Numbered from the stretch's first letter, positions 1 to 8,584 are shown. The stretch: DNA of 64,000 nucleotides from Erwinia sp. HDF1-3R (GCF_039621855.1 NZ_CP155071.1:3658001-3722000); one strand, 5' to 3'. The notes: a model not told the origin generated them from the letters alone. A program made the numbers and translations.

Positions 1-519
1 GCGTTAATTCTGGAAGATGATGCACTTCTTCCCGACTGCCTTCCATCACTATTAAGCAATGAGATGCTAACCTCCTCTAAACCGGGGATATTACTACTTA
101 GCAGGGTTAACAAATATATAAAAAAACCGACACGCTCACTGAACGGAATTTTTTCAGTCCATTCAGTTCATAATGCAACCACTGCACATAGTTACATTAT
201 AAACTTAAGTGGTGCCAAAAACCTCCTTAGGAGTTTGTATCCTATATGGATGACTTCTGACAAATGGAGTTTATTCGAAGATTACTCCCTTGTTAATATT
301 GAGGCTATTATTCCAGAACCCGTTACCCTGGGTGAAAATGCAAAAACCTCAACAATAAACCATAGCAAATGCGATGATGATATTTTAAAGGTAAAAAAAG
401 AAACCTGGGAAAAGCTAATGAAAAAAAGGCCTGTTAGGGTAAGAGTTAAACATCGTCTTCGTCGCGCTATTACGCCAATTTTCAATAAGATAATTGATCA
501 GAAAAAGGGCCCACGCTAG
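1..519 (+). CDS. Glycosyltransferase family 25, C-terminal part (partial at window edge)
   Basis: The reading frame is open from the first base; 172 residues are visible and the N-terminus lies outside the window. The visible part starts ALILEDDA, the acidic motif typical of family 25 (LPS/LOS-type) glycosyltransferases. Later residues (TTAHSYIINLSGAKNLL, then a DKWSLFEDY stretch) also fit that family, which transfers sugars to lipopolysaccharide or related glycans in the cytoplasm. The C-terminal 40 residues are very basic. The gene converges on the tail fibre gene, with only 14 bases between them. That placement suggests a link to the tail cluster, for example surface modification, but this is inference. 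The family call is fairly firm; the acceptor is unknown. Confidence 0.7.
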   Translation, partial: ALILEDDALLPDCLPSLLSNEMLTSSKPGILLLSRVNKYIKKPTRSLNGIFSVHSVHNATTAHSYIINLSGAKNLLRSLYPIWMTSDKWSLFEDYSLVNIEAIIPEPVTLGENAKTSTINHSKCDDDILKVKKETWEKLMKKRPVRVRVKHRLRRAITPIFNKIIDQKKGPR

Positions 520-533
520 TGGGCAACAACATT

Positions 534-1421
534 TTATTCACTTCGATACCAACCCATTAGTTTAATATATGAGTTTGTTAAATTTAGTGCTGATGCTGCA
601 CCGGTATTCGCTGTAGAACCTGACAGTGAGTGTGAGTGGGCACCAATCCCAACCGTGTGGCTATGTGCTCCAGAACCAGCAATTCCGACATTATGTGCGT
701 GTTGACCATTTACGGTGGTTACTGCCTGTGCTGCTGCTCCACTGCCTCCACGCGAAACAGCAGCAGTCCCACCGGCTGCATCCCATGTACCATTTATTGC
801 AAGTCCATCCTGATTACTCGGTAGTCTCATCCCTGCACCATGTTGATGCTCCCCTTGCGCATCTGTCCATGCAGTATGACCATGATCCCCTACACCCGAT
901 GTCCCTCTGGTACCATAGTCAAAAGTGCTCGTATTAGCAGAAAAGGTATGATTGTGGGCTGGGAGATTATCTATATTTAGTATTGTGGAATCAGCCCCCC
1001 CGATTGTCATGATATCGTTACCTGTCGCACTCCCTAAGCGAACAGTGCGGTTCTCACCAAGATACTTCCATGAAGTACCCGGGAATAATTTATTTGGATT
1101 TTTATTCTGAGCAAACCATACAACAATTCCAACAGGATATATACCGTTTATGCTTTGTGTCATAAATGCAGATTCCAGCCTAAGCTGTAGCATTTTTTCA
1201 TCACCATTGTCCAGCACGTCCTCCCCGCTTTTGTCAGCAATAAATTGCGCTAATACCGAAGCGATCACTGATGATTGTCGCCAGACCTTATTGAGCTGTT
1301 CACTTCGAGCAATTCCAGTCTGAAATCCATTACTCAGCGCATCAAGTGATTCATAATCCGATTGTGACAAAACATTCGCATTTTCACCAGTTGAAAAAGA
1401 TTTAAAATCGTTTATAGCCAT
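534..1421 (-). CDS. Phage-type tail fibre / tail collar protein
   Basis: This 295-residue protein is probably the distal receptor-binding fibre of the contractile tail. The N-terminal third (residues 1-95) resembles the baseplate-attachment part of short fibres. A collar-like segment follows (around INGIYPVGIVVWFAQNKNP, then PGTSWKYLGENR). A Gly/Ala/His-rich region contains repeated HxH motifs (HNHTF, HGHTA, HQHGA, HAHNV, HSHTV, HSHSL), as in metal-stabilised fibre trimers. The C-terminus, NSYIKLMGWYRSE, is a common fibre end. It is the last gene of the minus-strand tail operon, 2 bases after the preceding gene. No separate fibre-assembly chaperone gene follows it. Confidence 0.8.
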   Translation of the reverse strand: MAINDFKSFSTGENANVLSQSDYESLDALSNGFQTGIARSEQLNKVWRQSSVIASVLAQFIADKSGEDVLDNGDEKMLQLRLESAFMTQSINGIYPVGIVVWFAQNKNPNKLFPGTSWKYLGENRTVRLGSATGNDIMTIGGADSTILNIDNLPAHNHTFSANTSTFDYGTRGTSGVGDHGHTAWTDAQGEHQHGAGMRLPSNQDGLAINGTWDAAGGTAAVSRGGSGAAAQAVTTVNGQHAHNVGIAGSGAHSHTVGIGAHSHSLSGSTANTGAASALNLTNSYIKLMGWYRSE

Positions 1422-1423
1422 TA

Positions 1424-1996
1424 TTACTCTCCATTAATCTTATAGATCACAGCTATTCCAGCAGGTTTAATTGCCAGGTACCCTTGATTAATAATTTCCT
1501 TCGTTATGCTCGGCATATTATCAGCCATAACATTAACGGTTATAGTCATATCCTGATTGTCAGTAAATGAAAGCTTGACATTCCCCCGGGTATAAATACC
1601 CTTAAGAATGGATGGTAGACTTTCGGCCGTGCCATCCCAGTTATTTGCACCTATTTTTGCTCGCAGCATAGTTCGAAAATCATCATCATCTACGCTTATT
1701 AGACCTGATACAGGTTCATAGCGGTCTTTCCATGTGCCTAAATCTAATCCTAAACTTTCACTATCCAGAGTAAAAAAATAGTCTTCAATTGGTGCATTAA
1801 TCTTGCGTGTTCGGCCAATCCACTCTCCCAACACATCCAGCTGCTTACCCGTTGCAACGTCAATATCAAATGCAGCGACTAGCCTTTCTAGTGAAAGAGA
1901 GAGTTCTTCAAAAGGTCGAGTTGAAAGATCTATGTGTTCGACAAAAAGAGGTTTAGCGCGGTGATAGTTGGTTATCAGGTCGGTATAGACACTCAT
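1424..1996 (-). CDS. Baseplate/tail protein, DUF2612-like
   Basis: A 190-residue protein of the type called DUF2612 in myovirus-like tail clusters. It occupies the place of P2 gpI, between the baseplate J protein and the fibre. Residues 1-70 (MSVYTDLITNYH, TGKQLDVLGEWIGRTR) are the recognisable part of the family; the C-terminal half is less distinctive. The role is probably to connect the baseplate wedge to the fibre. Its start overlaps the end of the upstream baseplate J gene by 4 bases, indicating translational coupling. No catalytic motif is visible. Confidence 0.7.
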   Translation of the reverse strand: MSVYTDLITNYHRAKPLFVEHIDLSTRPFEELSLSLERLVAAFDIDVATGKQLDVLGEWIGRTRKINAPIEDYFFTLDSESLGLDLGTWKDRYEPVSGLISVDDDDFRTMLRAKIGANNWDGTAESLPSILKGIYTRGNVKLSFTDNQDMTITVNVMADNMPSITKEIINQGYLAIKPAGIAVIYKINGE

Positions 1997-3195
1997 GGTA
2001 CAACCTTAATTTTAATATCATCAATGATGCATGAGGCAAATTCATCATAAGCTATTACAATGTTATTGGTTGCAAGACTACTTTCACTCTTCCCTAATTT
2101 TAAACTGACGACATCATAAAATTGACTATTTGAATTATCTTCTCCACTGGTCAAATTAGCTGGGGAGTATAATCTACTCAGGAGAATATCCCCCCCAATG
2201 CCAAGATTATTGATATAATTTGAAACAGCACTTTTGACATCTACTGCGACCGAATTGGTATAACCTGCAAGTGCTTTAAATTCTATCTCAATATGTATCG
2301 GTACCGATACTGGTCGTGAGAAACGTATGTTTTGCGGAGTACCATAACTATCCTTCACTATTAGACTGGTATTACCATATGTGGCAACTCCCAGAGACTT
2401 TTTACCACGAATAACTTCAGCTATTATCGGGGCGCTGCCACCAACGACTATTGCTGAGATCGAATGGGCAGGTAATCCGTTAGCATCTACATCATTTGTA
2501 TCATTCTGGTATATTTTATGGGCGGTGACCCCATCAATATTTGAAATAGCCCCGTCAAGCGCATCAAACGTCGATAAAGAGGTTAATGCTACGCTCTGAG
2601 CCTGCCGCTGACGTAGTTCGGCATCTGTTTCGGCTGCGGTACCCATCGCGGCGGCTGTGAGGTTAATGACAGATTTCCAGCCACGAGTTGGCGTGTTAAT
2701 CTCCGTGACTGATCCAATTGCTGCCATAACAGGGCCAGTACTAGTGCAGGTCGCTGTTACCGTTACGGAACCATTTATATCAATAGTGACGCTGGCAGGA
2801 AGGTTCCATACAATATTATTACTGTCTTTTACAGAGCCATTGTTAATAAGTGTGCCAGCCGACCCTACTAGAGTTAGGTCCACCGTTGAATTAATGGCAC
2901 CTTTACGAGAGATACCGTTGATTTTTACATTACGTGTAAGAGCATCCCCCTGAGCTGTAGTGGGCGAAAATGAGTTGTAACATGATACAGCCGCATTATT
3001 GGTATCATGAATAGCCAGCGCGACTATTGCCAGCATCTGCCCATCCTTGCTGTCCGGCTCAAGGTACGCATCGCTGCCGTAAATCTGCTGAAAATAACCG
3101 GTCAGGGTGCTGAGGATCGCCTGATAGCCGGGCGCAGCGATCCCCTGGGCCGTTATCGTTGCCGATAACCCCAGCGTTGAAAGATTAAGTGCCAT
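1993..3195 (-). CDS. Baseplate J-like (gp47 family) wedge protein
   Basis: At 400 residues this matches the size of baseplate J/gp47-like wedge proteins, which form the ring that triggers sheath contraction. Typical features are the N-terminal segment (PGYQAILSTLTGYFQQIYG, then EPDSKDGQMLAIVALAIHD), the central beta-rich part and the motif ETDAELRQRQAQSVA. The start overlaps the stop of the gp25-like gene at 3195 by one base. Codon and base composition shifts within the gene: the first 100 codons are GC-rich like the upstream tail genes, while the rest is AT-rich like the fibre genes. This hints at a recombination join inside the gene. Confidence 0.85.
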   Translation of the reverse strand: MALNLSTLGLSATITAQGIAAPGYQAILSTLTGYFQQIYGSDAYLEPDSKDGQMLAIVALAIHDTNNAAVSCYNSFSPTTAQGDALTRNVKINGISRKGAINSTVDLTLVGSAGTLINNGSVKDSNNIVWNLPASVTIDINGSVTVTATCTSTGPVMAAIGSVTEINTPTRGWKSVINLTAAAMGTAAETDAELRQRQAQSVALTSLSTFDALDGAISNIDGVTAHKIYQNDTNDVDANGLPAHSISAIVVGGSAPIIAEVIRGKKSLGVATYGNTSLIVKDSYGTPQNIRFSRPVSVPIHIEIEFKALAGYTNSVAVDVKSAVSNYINNLGIGGDILLSRLYSPANLTSGEDNSNSQFYDVVSLKLGKSESSLATNNIVIAYDEFASCIIDDIKIKVVP

Positions 3196-3548
3196 TATTC
3201 CTCGCTTGTGACTGTCGTGGTGCCGTACCGGGTGCTGACCGTCGCCGTAACGACCGCCCGCCGCGTTGTGGCGGTAAAGCTCATTTCAAATGAGAGGATT
3301 TCCAGCACCCCCTCGGTTTCCAGGATGCGCTGGCGCAGCGCCAGCTCGACCGCAACGTCGTTTGGCCTGTTGGAGAGCAGATTCATCCACGGCGTTCCCT
3401 CGGTGGTATCAAGGAACCACTGCCCGTACCACAGCATCAGCCGGGTTTTGATCGCCTGGGCGACGGCCTCCGGGCTGTCCGTCAGAAAAGTGTTGTCCCC
3501 TTTGCCGAAGGTGTAGTCACCGTCCTTGTCTTCACGCCGATATTTCAT
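3195..3548 (-). CDS. Baseplate wedge protein, GPW/gp25-like position
   Basis: This 117-residue protein lies between the spike and the baseplate J gene, where GPW/gp25 wedge proteins are found. The sequence (YTFGKGDNTFLTDSPEAVAQAIKTRL, then WFLDTTEGTPW, then ELALRQRILETEGVLEI) matches the fold expected of gp25-like proteins. Such proteins join the baseplate wedge to the sheath. It overlaps the upstream spike gene by 4 bases (ATGA), so the two are probably translated together. The assignment rests on pattern and position; I am fairly sure of the role but not of the exact family. Confidence 0.7.
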   Translation of the reverse strand: MKYRREDKDGDYTFGKGDNTFLTDSPEAVAQAIKTRLMLWYGQWFLDTTEGTPWMNLLSNRPNDVAVELALRQRILETEGVLEILSFEMSFTATTRRAVVTATVSTRYGTTTVTSEE

Positions 3549-4237
3549 TGCGGCACCTTAGTGACGCTGTTGCCACCCTGAATACCGCCGTGAACGTGTG
3601 TCGCCTGGCTAATGCCCTGCGCAATCTGATCTCCGGTGGAGGTGATCCCGCCGTCGACGCTGACGTTGCCTTTGGTGGTGACCTCACCATTAACGCTGAC
3701 GTTGCCGTTAATCGTTAACAGCGACGTGTTAATGGTCACCGCCCCGCTCTGCGCCAGGGCGATAAAGGCGCTGCCTTCGTCGGTGCGAATTTGCAGGGAA
3801 TCGGTACTGATATCAGCGATTTTTTGCGCCTGCGACTGCGGGCCGACCAGCGCGAACGCGTCGGAAAGATCGTGCTGGCGCGGGTCGACCGGCTCCTGAA
3901 CGCCGCCGCTTTGCCACCAGAAGTCAATGCAGCGGTCGCTGAAGAGAAGCAGGCACTCATCGCCCGCCTTGACCGGAAAGGTAATGGTACAGCCGCCGCC
4001 GCGTGGAAAAATGACCGGTACATCCACCAGCATGGGCAGCTCTACCGATTTGCTGCCGCCTTTGCCGTCGCGCACCGTCCCTTTAATCGCGGGCTGCACC
4101 TCGCAGGTCACCGCAACAGGGTCGAATGAGTGAATGATGCCGGGCAGAGAGACGCGCAGTGCGGAGGATACCGAGTTGGATAAGGCTTTATACGCCTGAT
4201 ATTCCCCGCCAATCACTGACTGAATTGGAACTGGCAT
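3545..4237 (-). CDS. Membrane-puncturing spike, Gp138 / baseplate V-like
   Basis: A 230-residue protein with the layout of Gp138-type spikes. An N-terminal OB-like domain (residues 25-120, with FPRGGGCTITFPVKAGDECLLLFSDRCID) is followed by a beta-helical stretch of short V-G-N-V repeats (NGNVSVNGEVTTKGNVSVDGG). The tip motif THVHGG carries the H-x-H pair that holds an iron ion in related spikes. The protein would pierce the target cell envelope upon sheath contraction. Its tip motif and length are intact, so the puncturing device looks functional. Confidence 0.85.
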   Translation of the reverse strand: MPVPIQSVIGGEYQAYKALSNSVSSALRVSLPGIIHSFDPVAVTCEVQPAIKGTVRDGKGGSKSVELPMLVDVPVIFPRGGGCTITFPVKAGDECLLLFSDRCIDFWWQSGGVQEPVDPRQHDLSDAFALVGPQSQAQKIADISTDSLQIRTDEGSAFIALAQSGAVTINTSLLTINGNVSVNGEVTTKGNVSVDGGITSTGDQIAQGISQATHVHGGIQGGNSVTKVPQ

Positions 4238-4309
4238 AAAAACTCCATTAAAAAACCCGCACGCGGCGGGCTGATATAAAAACGGGCGCCGCAGAGGCTG
4301 GCGCGAGTG

Positions 4310-5353
4310 TTAGGTTGCTTTTTGCGGGGTGAGGTTAATCAGCGTCTGGTTTTCCCGGGCAATACACAGCAGGGTCATATACCAGTTGGTACCGCGGGTG
4401 TCGCCGTCGTAAGTAATGGATTTGACGATATAAACCCCTTCTGATGAGAGATCGCCCGCATGGCTTTTACTGTCCGCCCCCTTCCGGGTGTCATTTGCTC
4501 CGGCTGCCGCCGTGCCCTGTGACGAAGATGCGGCATCATCCTGAGTTAACATGCTTCGCTTAATCTCAACGGTGCCGTGAAGACGGATATTGGGGTTGAT
4601 CAGACATTTCACCGTTATCCCGTTATCAATGTTTACCGAAGGCACGCCAATCAGGCCGGACTGATAGTTAAGTACCACCGAGGACGAAAGGTAGCTCTCC
4701 TCCGGTACCATTTGCAGCTTTCCATCAACAAACTGCCAGCTTGAGCGGCACTGCGCAGCCACGTTATCCATCGTCTGCGCGGCCGTCTGATAAAACACCC
4801 GTCCGCGCGGGAAGCGCGTGTCAGGCAGGGTGCCGGTTGCGCCTGACGTTACGCCTGCCGGGTCGAAGTTGCGCAGGGTAAGCGAATAAACATCCCCAGG
4901 CCGATAACCTGCCGCCAGCGTACTTTTCAGGGTGGTGGTTAAGGCCGCCCGGTGTCCGTCGACGGCATGCACGATCATCGCGTAATCGGGTGTCGATTCC
5001 TGCTGAGTGGTGGCATAGCGGATCTCGCCGCTAAAGATCTCACCATAGTTCAGTCCCCGACTCTGGCCCGTCTCTTCCTGCGAAACTGGCACAGCAACGC
5101 CTACCTCGCTGCTTTGAACCGCCGGCGCGATCCCCTGATAACCCGCCACCACTTTAATTCGGGTAAACTCTCCTTTCAGAATTTTATTGCGGGTCCCCTC
5201 CGCCAGATTGTAAAGGGCGATGGTCGCCTCACTACCGGGTTTACTGACGTCGGTGGTGATGGTAAAGGTGATTTTCAAATCGCCTAAGACGTAATTTTGC
5301 TGGTCCTTATCCGTCAGGACCAGCTCAAGATAGCGGTTCCAGTTGACGCTCAT
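4310..5353 (-). CDS. Baseplate hub protein
   Basis: About 347 residues starting MSVNWNRYLELVLTDKDQQ. The hub role is inferred from the beta-rich N-terminus (GDLKITFTITTDVSKPGSEATIALYNLA, as in phage hub and gp27-like proteins) and from its place between plug and spike genes. I chose the ATG at 5353 over an upstream in-frame ATG at 5374 because it overlaps the stop of the preceding gene as ATGA, a coupled start. The C-terminal 80 residues (SSQGTAAAGANDTRKGADSK, then GVYIVKSITYDGD) are partly low-complexity. A 70-base gap with a GC-rich inverted repeat separates it from the spike gene. Confidence 0.7.
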   Translation of the reverse strand: MSVNWNRYLELVLTDKDQQNYVLGDLKITFTITTDVSKPGSEATIALYNLAEGTRNKILKGEFTRIKVVAGYQGIAPAVQSSEVGVAVPVSQEETGQSRGLNYGEIFSGEIRYATTQQESTPDYAMIVHAVDGHRAALTTTLKSTLAAGYRPGDVYSLTLRNFDPAGVTSGATGTLPDTRFPRGRVFYQTAAQTMDNVAAQCRSSWQFVDGKLQMVPEESYLSSSVVLNYQSGLIGVPSVNIDNGITVKCLINPNIRLHGTVEIKRSMLTQDDAASSSQGTAAAGANDTRKGADSKSHAGDLSSEGVYIVKSITYDGDTRGTNWYMTLLCIARENQTLINLTPQKAT

Positions 5354-5658
5354 AGTGACTCCGTCAGGACGCAAAGATGACTCTTAGTACCGAGATCAAA
5401 CTGCCCGGGCGATCCCGCCGTGGGATCGTCACAGAAAACCGCCAGCCCGAAATCCAGGTTGAGATAGCCGTGCTGCTCCAGCAGGTTAACATCAGCCACC
5501 AGCGGCAGACCGGTGATAATATCGCTGCCGTTAATATCCTGAAGATCCAGAATCCAGCAGGGATCGCGCCACAGCAGGCCGATGCGATAACTGATATTGT
5601 TGATGGAGATATCGAATCGCTGATTATCCGCAGATAACGGAATTTCATTGATATTCAC
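5350..5658 (-). CDS. Baseplate plug-like protein
   Basis: A 102-residue protein, NINEIPLSADNQRFDISINNISYRIGLLWRD and on, of the type annotated as phage baseplate plug in myovirus-like clusters. The likely start is the GTG at 5658, which overlaps the TGA of the preceding gene (GTGA). A longer frame from an ATG at 5691 would need a large overlap. The role, closing the baseplate hub channel, is inferred from family and position. No motif is catalytic. Confidence 0.65.
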   Translation of the reverse strand: MNINEIPLSADNQRFDISINNISYRIGLLWRDPCWILDLQDINGSDIITGLPLVADVNLLEQHGYLNLDFGLAVFCDDPTAGSPGQFDLGTKSHLCVLTESL

Positions 5659-6221
5659 GCTGCCCCCCTTATAGCCGACGTGCCGCTCCATGGCCGGGTG
5701 ACTTTCTTACCGCTGTTATGCACCTCGGCGGTGGCCACGCCCTGCTGCATATTGTCTTTCCCGGCGCTGTAGCTCAGCTGCGTTTCGCTGACCAGCACTT
5801 CAGTCAGCTTTAAAGTGGCAATCAATGCATTTTCATTGTCCCTGCTGCCCGACACGGTTATCGAGGTGATCAGCATATTGCGATATAAGCGCTTGCCGGT
5901 CACCACGTCCAGCAGCTCCCGATTTTGCTGCGCATCGCGTAATTTTTGATACACCTCTTTCGGGCTCTGCCCCAGACTCAGGCCGGACGCGAGCGAACGG
6001 GTATCCCATAAGTCCAGCAGCGAGCCGCCGCCCGCGCACCCAATCGTCATATCCAGCTGGGCGGGATTTTGCCAGGCATGGTCGTAGATTTTTGCTCCCC
6101 GCTCAACCGGGTGGCTGGCGGTCGTTAACGTATCGGTATGGGTTTCAGCGGTGACCACATCCGGGATCAGCACGCCAATCTGCCGACGCTGTAGGGTAAA
6201 AAGTGTTGAGAAAAGATCCAT
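5655..6221 (-). CDS. Distal tail / baseplate protein, Dit-like
   Basis: A 188-residue protein located between tape measure and plug. The N-terminal region (residues 10-110: LQRRQIGVLIPDVVTAETHTDTLTTASHPVERGAKIYDHAWQ and on) resembles the N-terminal domain of Dit-like tail proteins. It has the conserved run of Pro/Val followed by a strand, and would form a ring at the distal end of the tube. Its start overlaps the stop of the tape measure gene by one base. The last 40 residues are Ser/Gly-rich and may be flexible. Confidence 0.6.
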   Translation of the reverse strand: MDLFSTLFTLQRRQIGVLIPDVVTAETHTDTLTTASHPVERGAKIYDHAWQNPAQLDMTIGCAGGGSLLDLWDTRSLASGLSLGQSPKEVYQKLRDAQQNRELLDVVTGKRLYRNMLITSITVSGSRDNENALIATLKLTEVLVSETQLSYSAGKDNMQQGVATAEVHNSGKKVTRPWSGTSAIRGAA

Positions 6222-7978
6222 TATGTTGGCCTCGCAGAAGCTTGCTCAACGAAATAAGCGTTAACATCGTGCTGATGCTGCTTAACCTGCCAGGCGGTGG
6301 CAACGGGATCGGCCGAACCGCTGACGTTGATATGCGTCTCCTGCTGGAGATTCACCACCTTATCCTGGCTAACGCTGTTCACCTCACTGACTGAGGCCTG
6401 TCGTCCGTCCGTGGCCTGAATACTGGCCGCATGCAGCGTCAGTAACTGAGCATTCAGGGCCTTCGCCGGCCCGGATAAGGCACTTTGCACTCCGCTCTTT
6501 GGGCTCTTTTCGTCAGTTCCATCTGGTGAAAAGAGCCCGGTAAAGGAATGCTTCATATCCTCAATGTCCTTATCAGAGAAAAAATGCACCTTATGCAGAA
6601 AAGATACAAATGGCCCTTCGGCCAGCTCTTTGCCCATCTCCGTAAAGAAGCGGTTAAGAAAGGCCTTTACCTTTTCCACGGCCGCGATCATATCGGGCGA
6701 CCAGTTACCCGTCAGGAAGTCCGACAGGGTTTGCAGCCCCTCTTTCCAGTCAAGTGTGCCCTGATTCAGCTTATTGAACTTATCTACCAGCCAGCCAATC
6801 GCCGTTTTCGCGGCGGCAATACCAGGCGCCCACGTATCCCAGTCAATGAGGGACTTGCCCCCCTCCTGCCAGGTTTTGTAGTCATCGTATAACGCGAGGA
6901 TCGCCACGCCCAGCCCGGCGATGATGCCGATCGGTGAGAGCAGAAATGCGCTGTTTAACAGCATCCAGGCAACCGTCACTTCACCCAAAATGGTTATCAG
7001 CTGCTTTGTGCCGTTATCCAGTCCGTCCCACCAGCCCGTCAGATCGTTTGCGCCCTGAACCAGCCGCACGACAACGCGCTCCCCCACTTCCGCCACGCTG
7101 AGCAGGATATCCACCACCTTACCCAGCGTGCGCTCAATATCAGGCGCATTCTCCAGCAGCCTGCCGCTTAAGCGGTCAAAGGAGTCTGCCAGGCCGTCCA
7201 TCAGCCGACTGCCGCTTTTAGCCTGAACCAGATCGCCGACCTGACTGATGCGCCGCTGGGCCGTCATCATATGATGACCACTGGCGGTCACCTGGCTCAT
7301 ATTGACGCCGAGAGTGTCCACGATGCGGGCATATTCCGCGCTAAACTCCCCCAGCCCCTGGCGCATGGCCGTAGCGATCTGCGGATTGATATTCAGCCTG
7401 CTGGCAAAGTCCGCCGCCTGCGCCTGTGGAAGGGCCGCCAGCTTACTGCTGGCGCCGTTAAAAATCTGGCCTGCCGAACTGAGCTGGCCCTTATCATCCC
7501 GCGTGGTAACGCCGAGCCGGTTAAGCAGCGCCTCCGACTCGGGCGAACTTTTCACCCGATCGGCAAGCGCCGTAACGGCCTTAAGCAGGGCATCGCCCCC
7601 CACGCCGGTTTGCGCACCGGCGTAGTCAAGCCCCTGGGTATCGGCGGCGCTCATACCGGCCTGTTGCGCACGCCAGCCCAGTTGCTCAAAACGCCCGGAA
7701 ACCTGAATGACATAGTTTACGGCCGTGGCGATATGTCCGGTGGTGCTGGCCACCACGTCGCTAATCGTCCCCAATGCCGCGCCGAACTGCGGTAATATCG
7801 CTGTCGCATGGTCCATAAAGGACACGACCTGATTTAACGCCTTGTTCTCCTCAAGCTTGTTAAGCCCGGCCAGTAGTTGATCAAGTGCCTTCGTCGCGAA
7901 GGCCCCCGCCCCGCTGCTTTCTTTCCGCTGATATTCTTCCAGCACAGCCGGTAAGCCCGCTACGCCTTCATCACTCAT
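6221..7978 (-). CDS. Tail tape measure protein
   Basis: At 585 residues this is the longest protein of the cluster and sits between the chaperone genes and the distal tail genes, as tape measures do. It is Ala/Gly/Leu-rich with helical stretches. It has a central hydrophobic segment (about residues 345-365, AFLLSPIGIIAGLGVAILALY), typical of the membrane-interacting part of tape measures. At roughly 0.15 nm per residue it would set a tube of about 88 nm, a figure drawn from the known rule and not measured. It overlaps the preceding small gene by 8 bases. No lysozyme or peptidase domain is evident. Confidence 0.8.
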   Translation of the reverse strand: MSDEGVAGLPAVLEEYQRKESSGAGAFATKALDQLLAGLNKLEENKALNQVVSFMDHATAILPQFGAALGTISDVVASTTGHIATAVNYVIQVSGRFEQLGWRAQQAGMSAADTQGLDYAGAQTGVGGDALLKAVTALADRVKSSPESEALLNRLGVTTRDDKGQLSSAGQIFNGASSKLAALPQAQAADFASRLNINPQIATAMRQGLGEFSAEYARIVDTLGVNMSQVTASGHHMMTAQRRISQVGDLVQAKSGSRLMDGLADSFDRLSGRLLENAPDIERTLGKVVDILLSVAEVGERVVVRLVQGANDLTGWWDGLDNGTKQLITILGEVTVAWMLLNSAFLLSPIGIIAGLGVAILALYDDYKTWQEGGKSLIDWDTWAPGIAAAKTAIGWLVDKFNKLNQGTLDWKEGLQTLSDFLTGNWSPDMIAAVEKVKAFLNRFFTEMGKELAEGPFVSFLHKVHFFSDKDIEDMKHSFTGLFSPDGTDEKSPKSGVQSALSGPAKALNAQLLTLHAASIQATDGRQASVSEVNSVSQDKVVNLQQETHINVSGSADPVATAWQVKQHQHDVNAYFVEQASARPT

Positions 7979-8123
7979 TAGCCTGTTTCCATCGAATAAT
8001 GCGGTTTTCGTTATCCGCCTTCAGATCCAGCCAGTCGTTCATGCGGGCAATGTCCGCCAGGTCGACCGTGCCATCCTTGAGGGCGGCGTAGCTGATATAC
8101 CCGGCTTCCACCGGGCGCATCAG
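7971..8123 (-). CDS. Small tail protein (DUF6889-like), probable frameshift extension of the tail chaperone
   Basis: The 50-residue segment MRPVEAGYISYAALKDGTV..ADIARMNDWLDLKADNE resembles the small proteins found between tail chaperone and tape measure genes. The frame stays open upstream as far as 8309 with no good ribosome site at the ATG (8123). It reaches into the -1 frame of the chaperone gene at an AAATTTT slip site (8210-8204). I therefore think its main product is a fusion: chaperone residues 1-126 plus 77 residues of this frame, about 203 in all, like lambda gpG-T. Independent translation from 8123 is the alternative. Confidence 0.6.
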   Translation of the reverse strand: MMRPVEAGYISYAALKDGTVDLADIARMNDWLDLKADNENRIIRWKQANE

Positions 8124-8164
8124 AAAATCTTCATCGTCTGGAAGGGTTTCCAGCGTTAAGCCAC

Positions 8165-8581
8165 TTACGACGGCGCAGTCTCGCTGGCGGGGCGTTCTGG
8201 CAAAAAATTTCCCAGCGACTCCTCCACCACGCGCGCAACCAGCTTCAGCATCGTCATAAGATCCAGGTCGTCGAACATCAGCGTGCCCTGGGTAAACACC
8301 GGCACCCATCCCTTACCCTGCTGGCGGGAAACGACCGCCAGGCAGGGATGCAGAATGGCGTTAACGTCGTCGTCGCTCATATCAGAGAGCGCATTAGCGA
8401 TCTTAGGCAGCGCCGTTTCCAGCGCCTGGCTAAGATTACCCCTGGCCGCAACGCTTTTGATGCCGTCAATGTCCGAGGCTATCCCGGCCAGAACCGGGAG
8501 TAATTTACGGGAGACTTTCAGCTGTTCAAATACGCCCAGCCGGGCTGTACGGTACGGAATATCTTTAATATCGAATTCCAT
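8165..8581 (-). CDS. Tail assembly chaperone
   Basis: A 138-residue acidic, helical protein (MEFDIKDIPYRTARLGVFEQLKVSRKL and on) located between tube and tape measure genes, the standard place of tail assembly chaperones. It would hold the tape measure protein while tube subunits polymerise. Near its end, codons GGA AAT TTT (124-126) form an A-AAT-TTT heptamer for -1 slippage into the next frame. Without slippage translation ends at 8165. Confidence 0.75.
   Translation of the reverse strand: MEFDIKDIPYRTARLGVFEQLKVSRKLLPVLAGIASDIDGIKSVAARGNLSQALETALPKIANALSDMSDDDVNAILHPCLAVVSRQQGKGWVPVFTQGTLMFDDLDLMTMLKLVARVVEESLGNFLPERPASETAPS
8204..8210 (-). promoter_or_regulatory. Candidate programmed -1 frameshift site
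   Basis: On the minus strand the heptamer reads AAATTTT in the frame A AAT TTT, the X-XXY-YYZ form of bacterial -1 slip sites. It is followed by TT, extending the T run to six. Slippage leads into the frame read as KFFARTPRQRDCAVV, which stays open to 7971. The position, at the end of the chaperone gene before the tape measure gene, is where frameshifting is conserved in tailed phages. Confidence 0.65.
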
Positions 8582-8584
8582 AAA

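Noticed and set aside
626-937. A 103-codon plus-strand frame opposite the fibre gene
   Set aside because: It mirrors the His/Gly repeats of the fibre gene on the other strand; no ribosome site.
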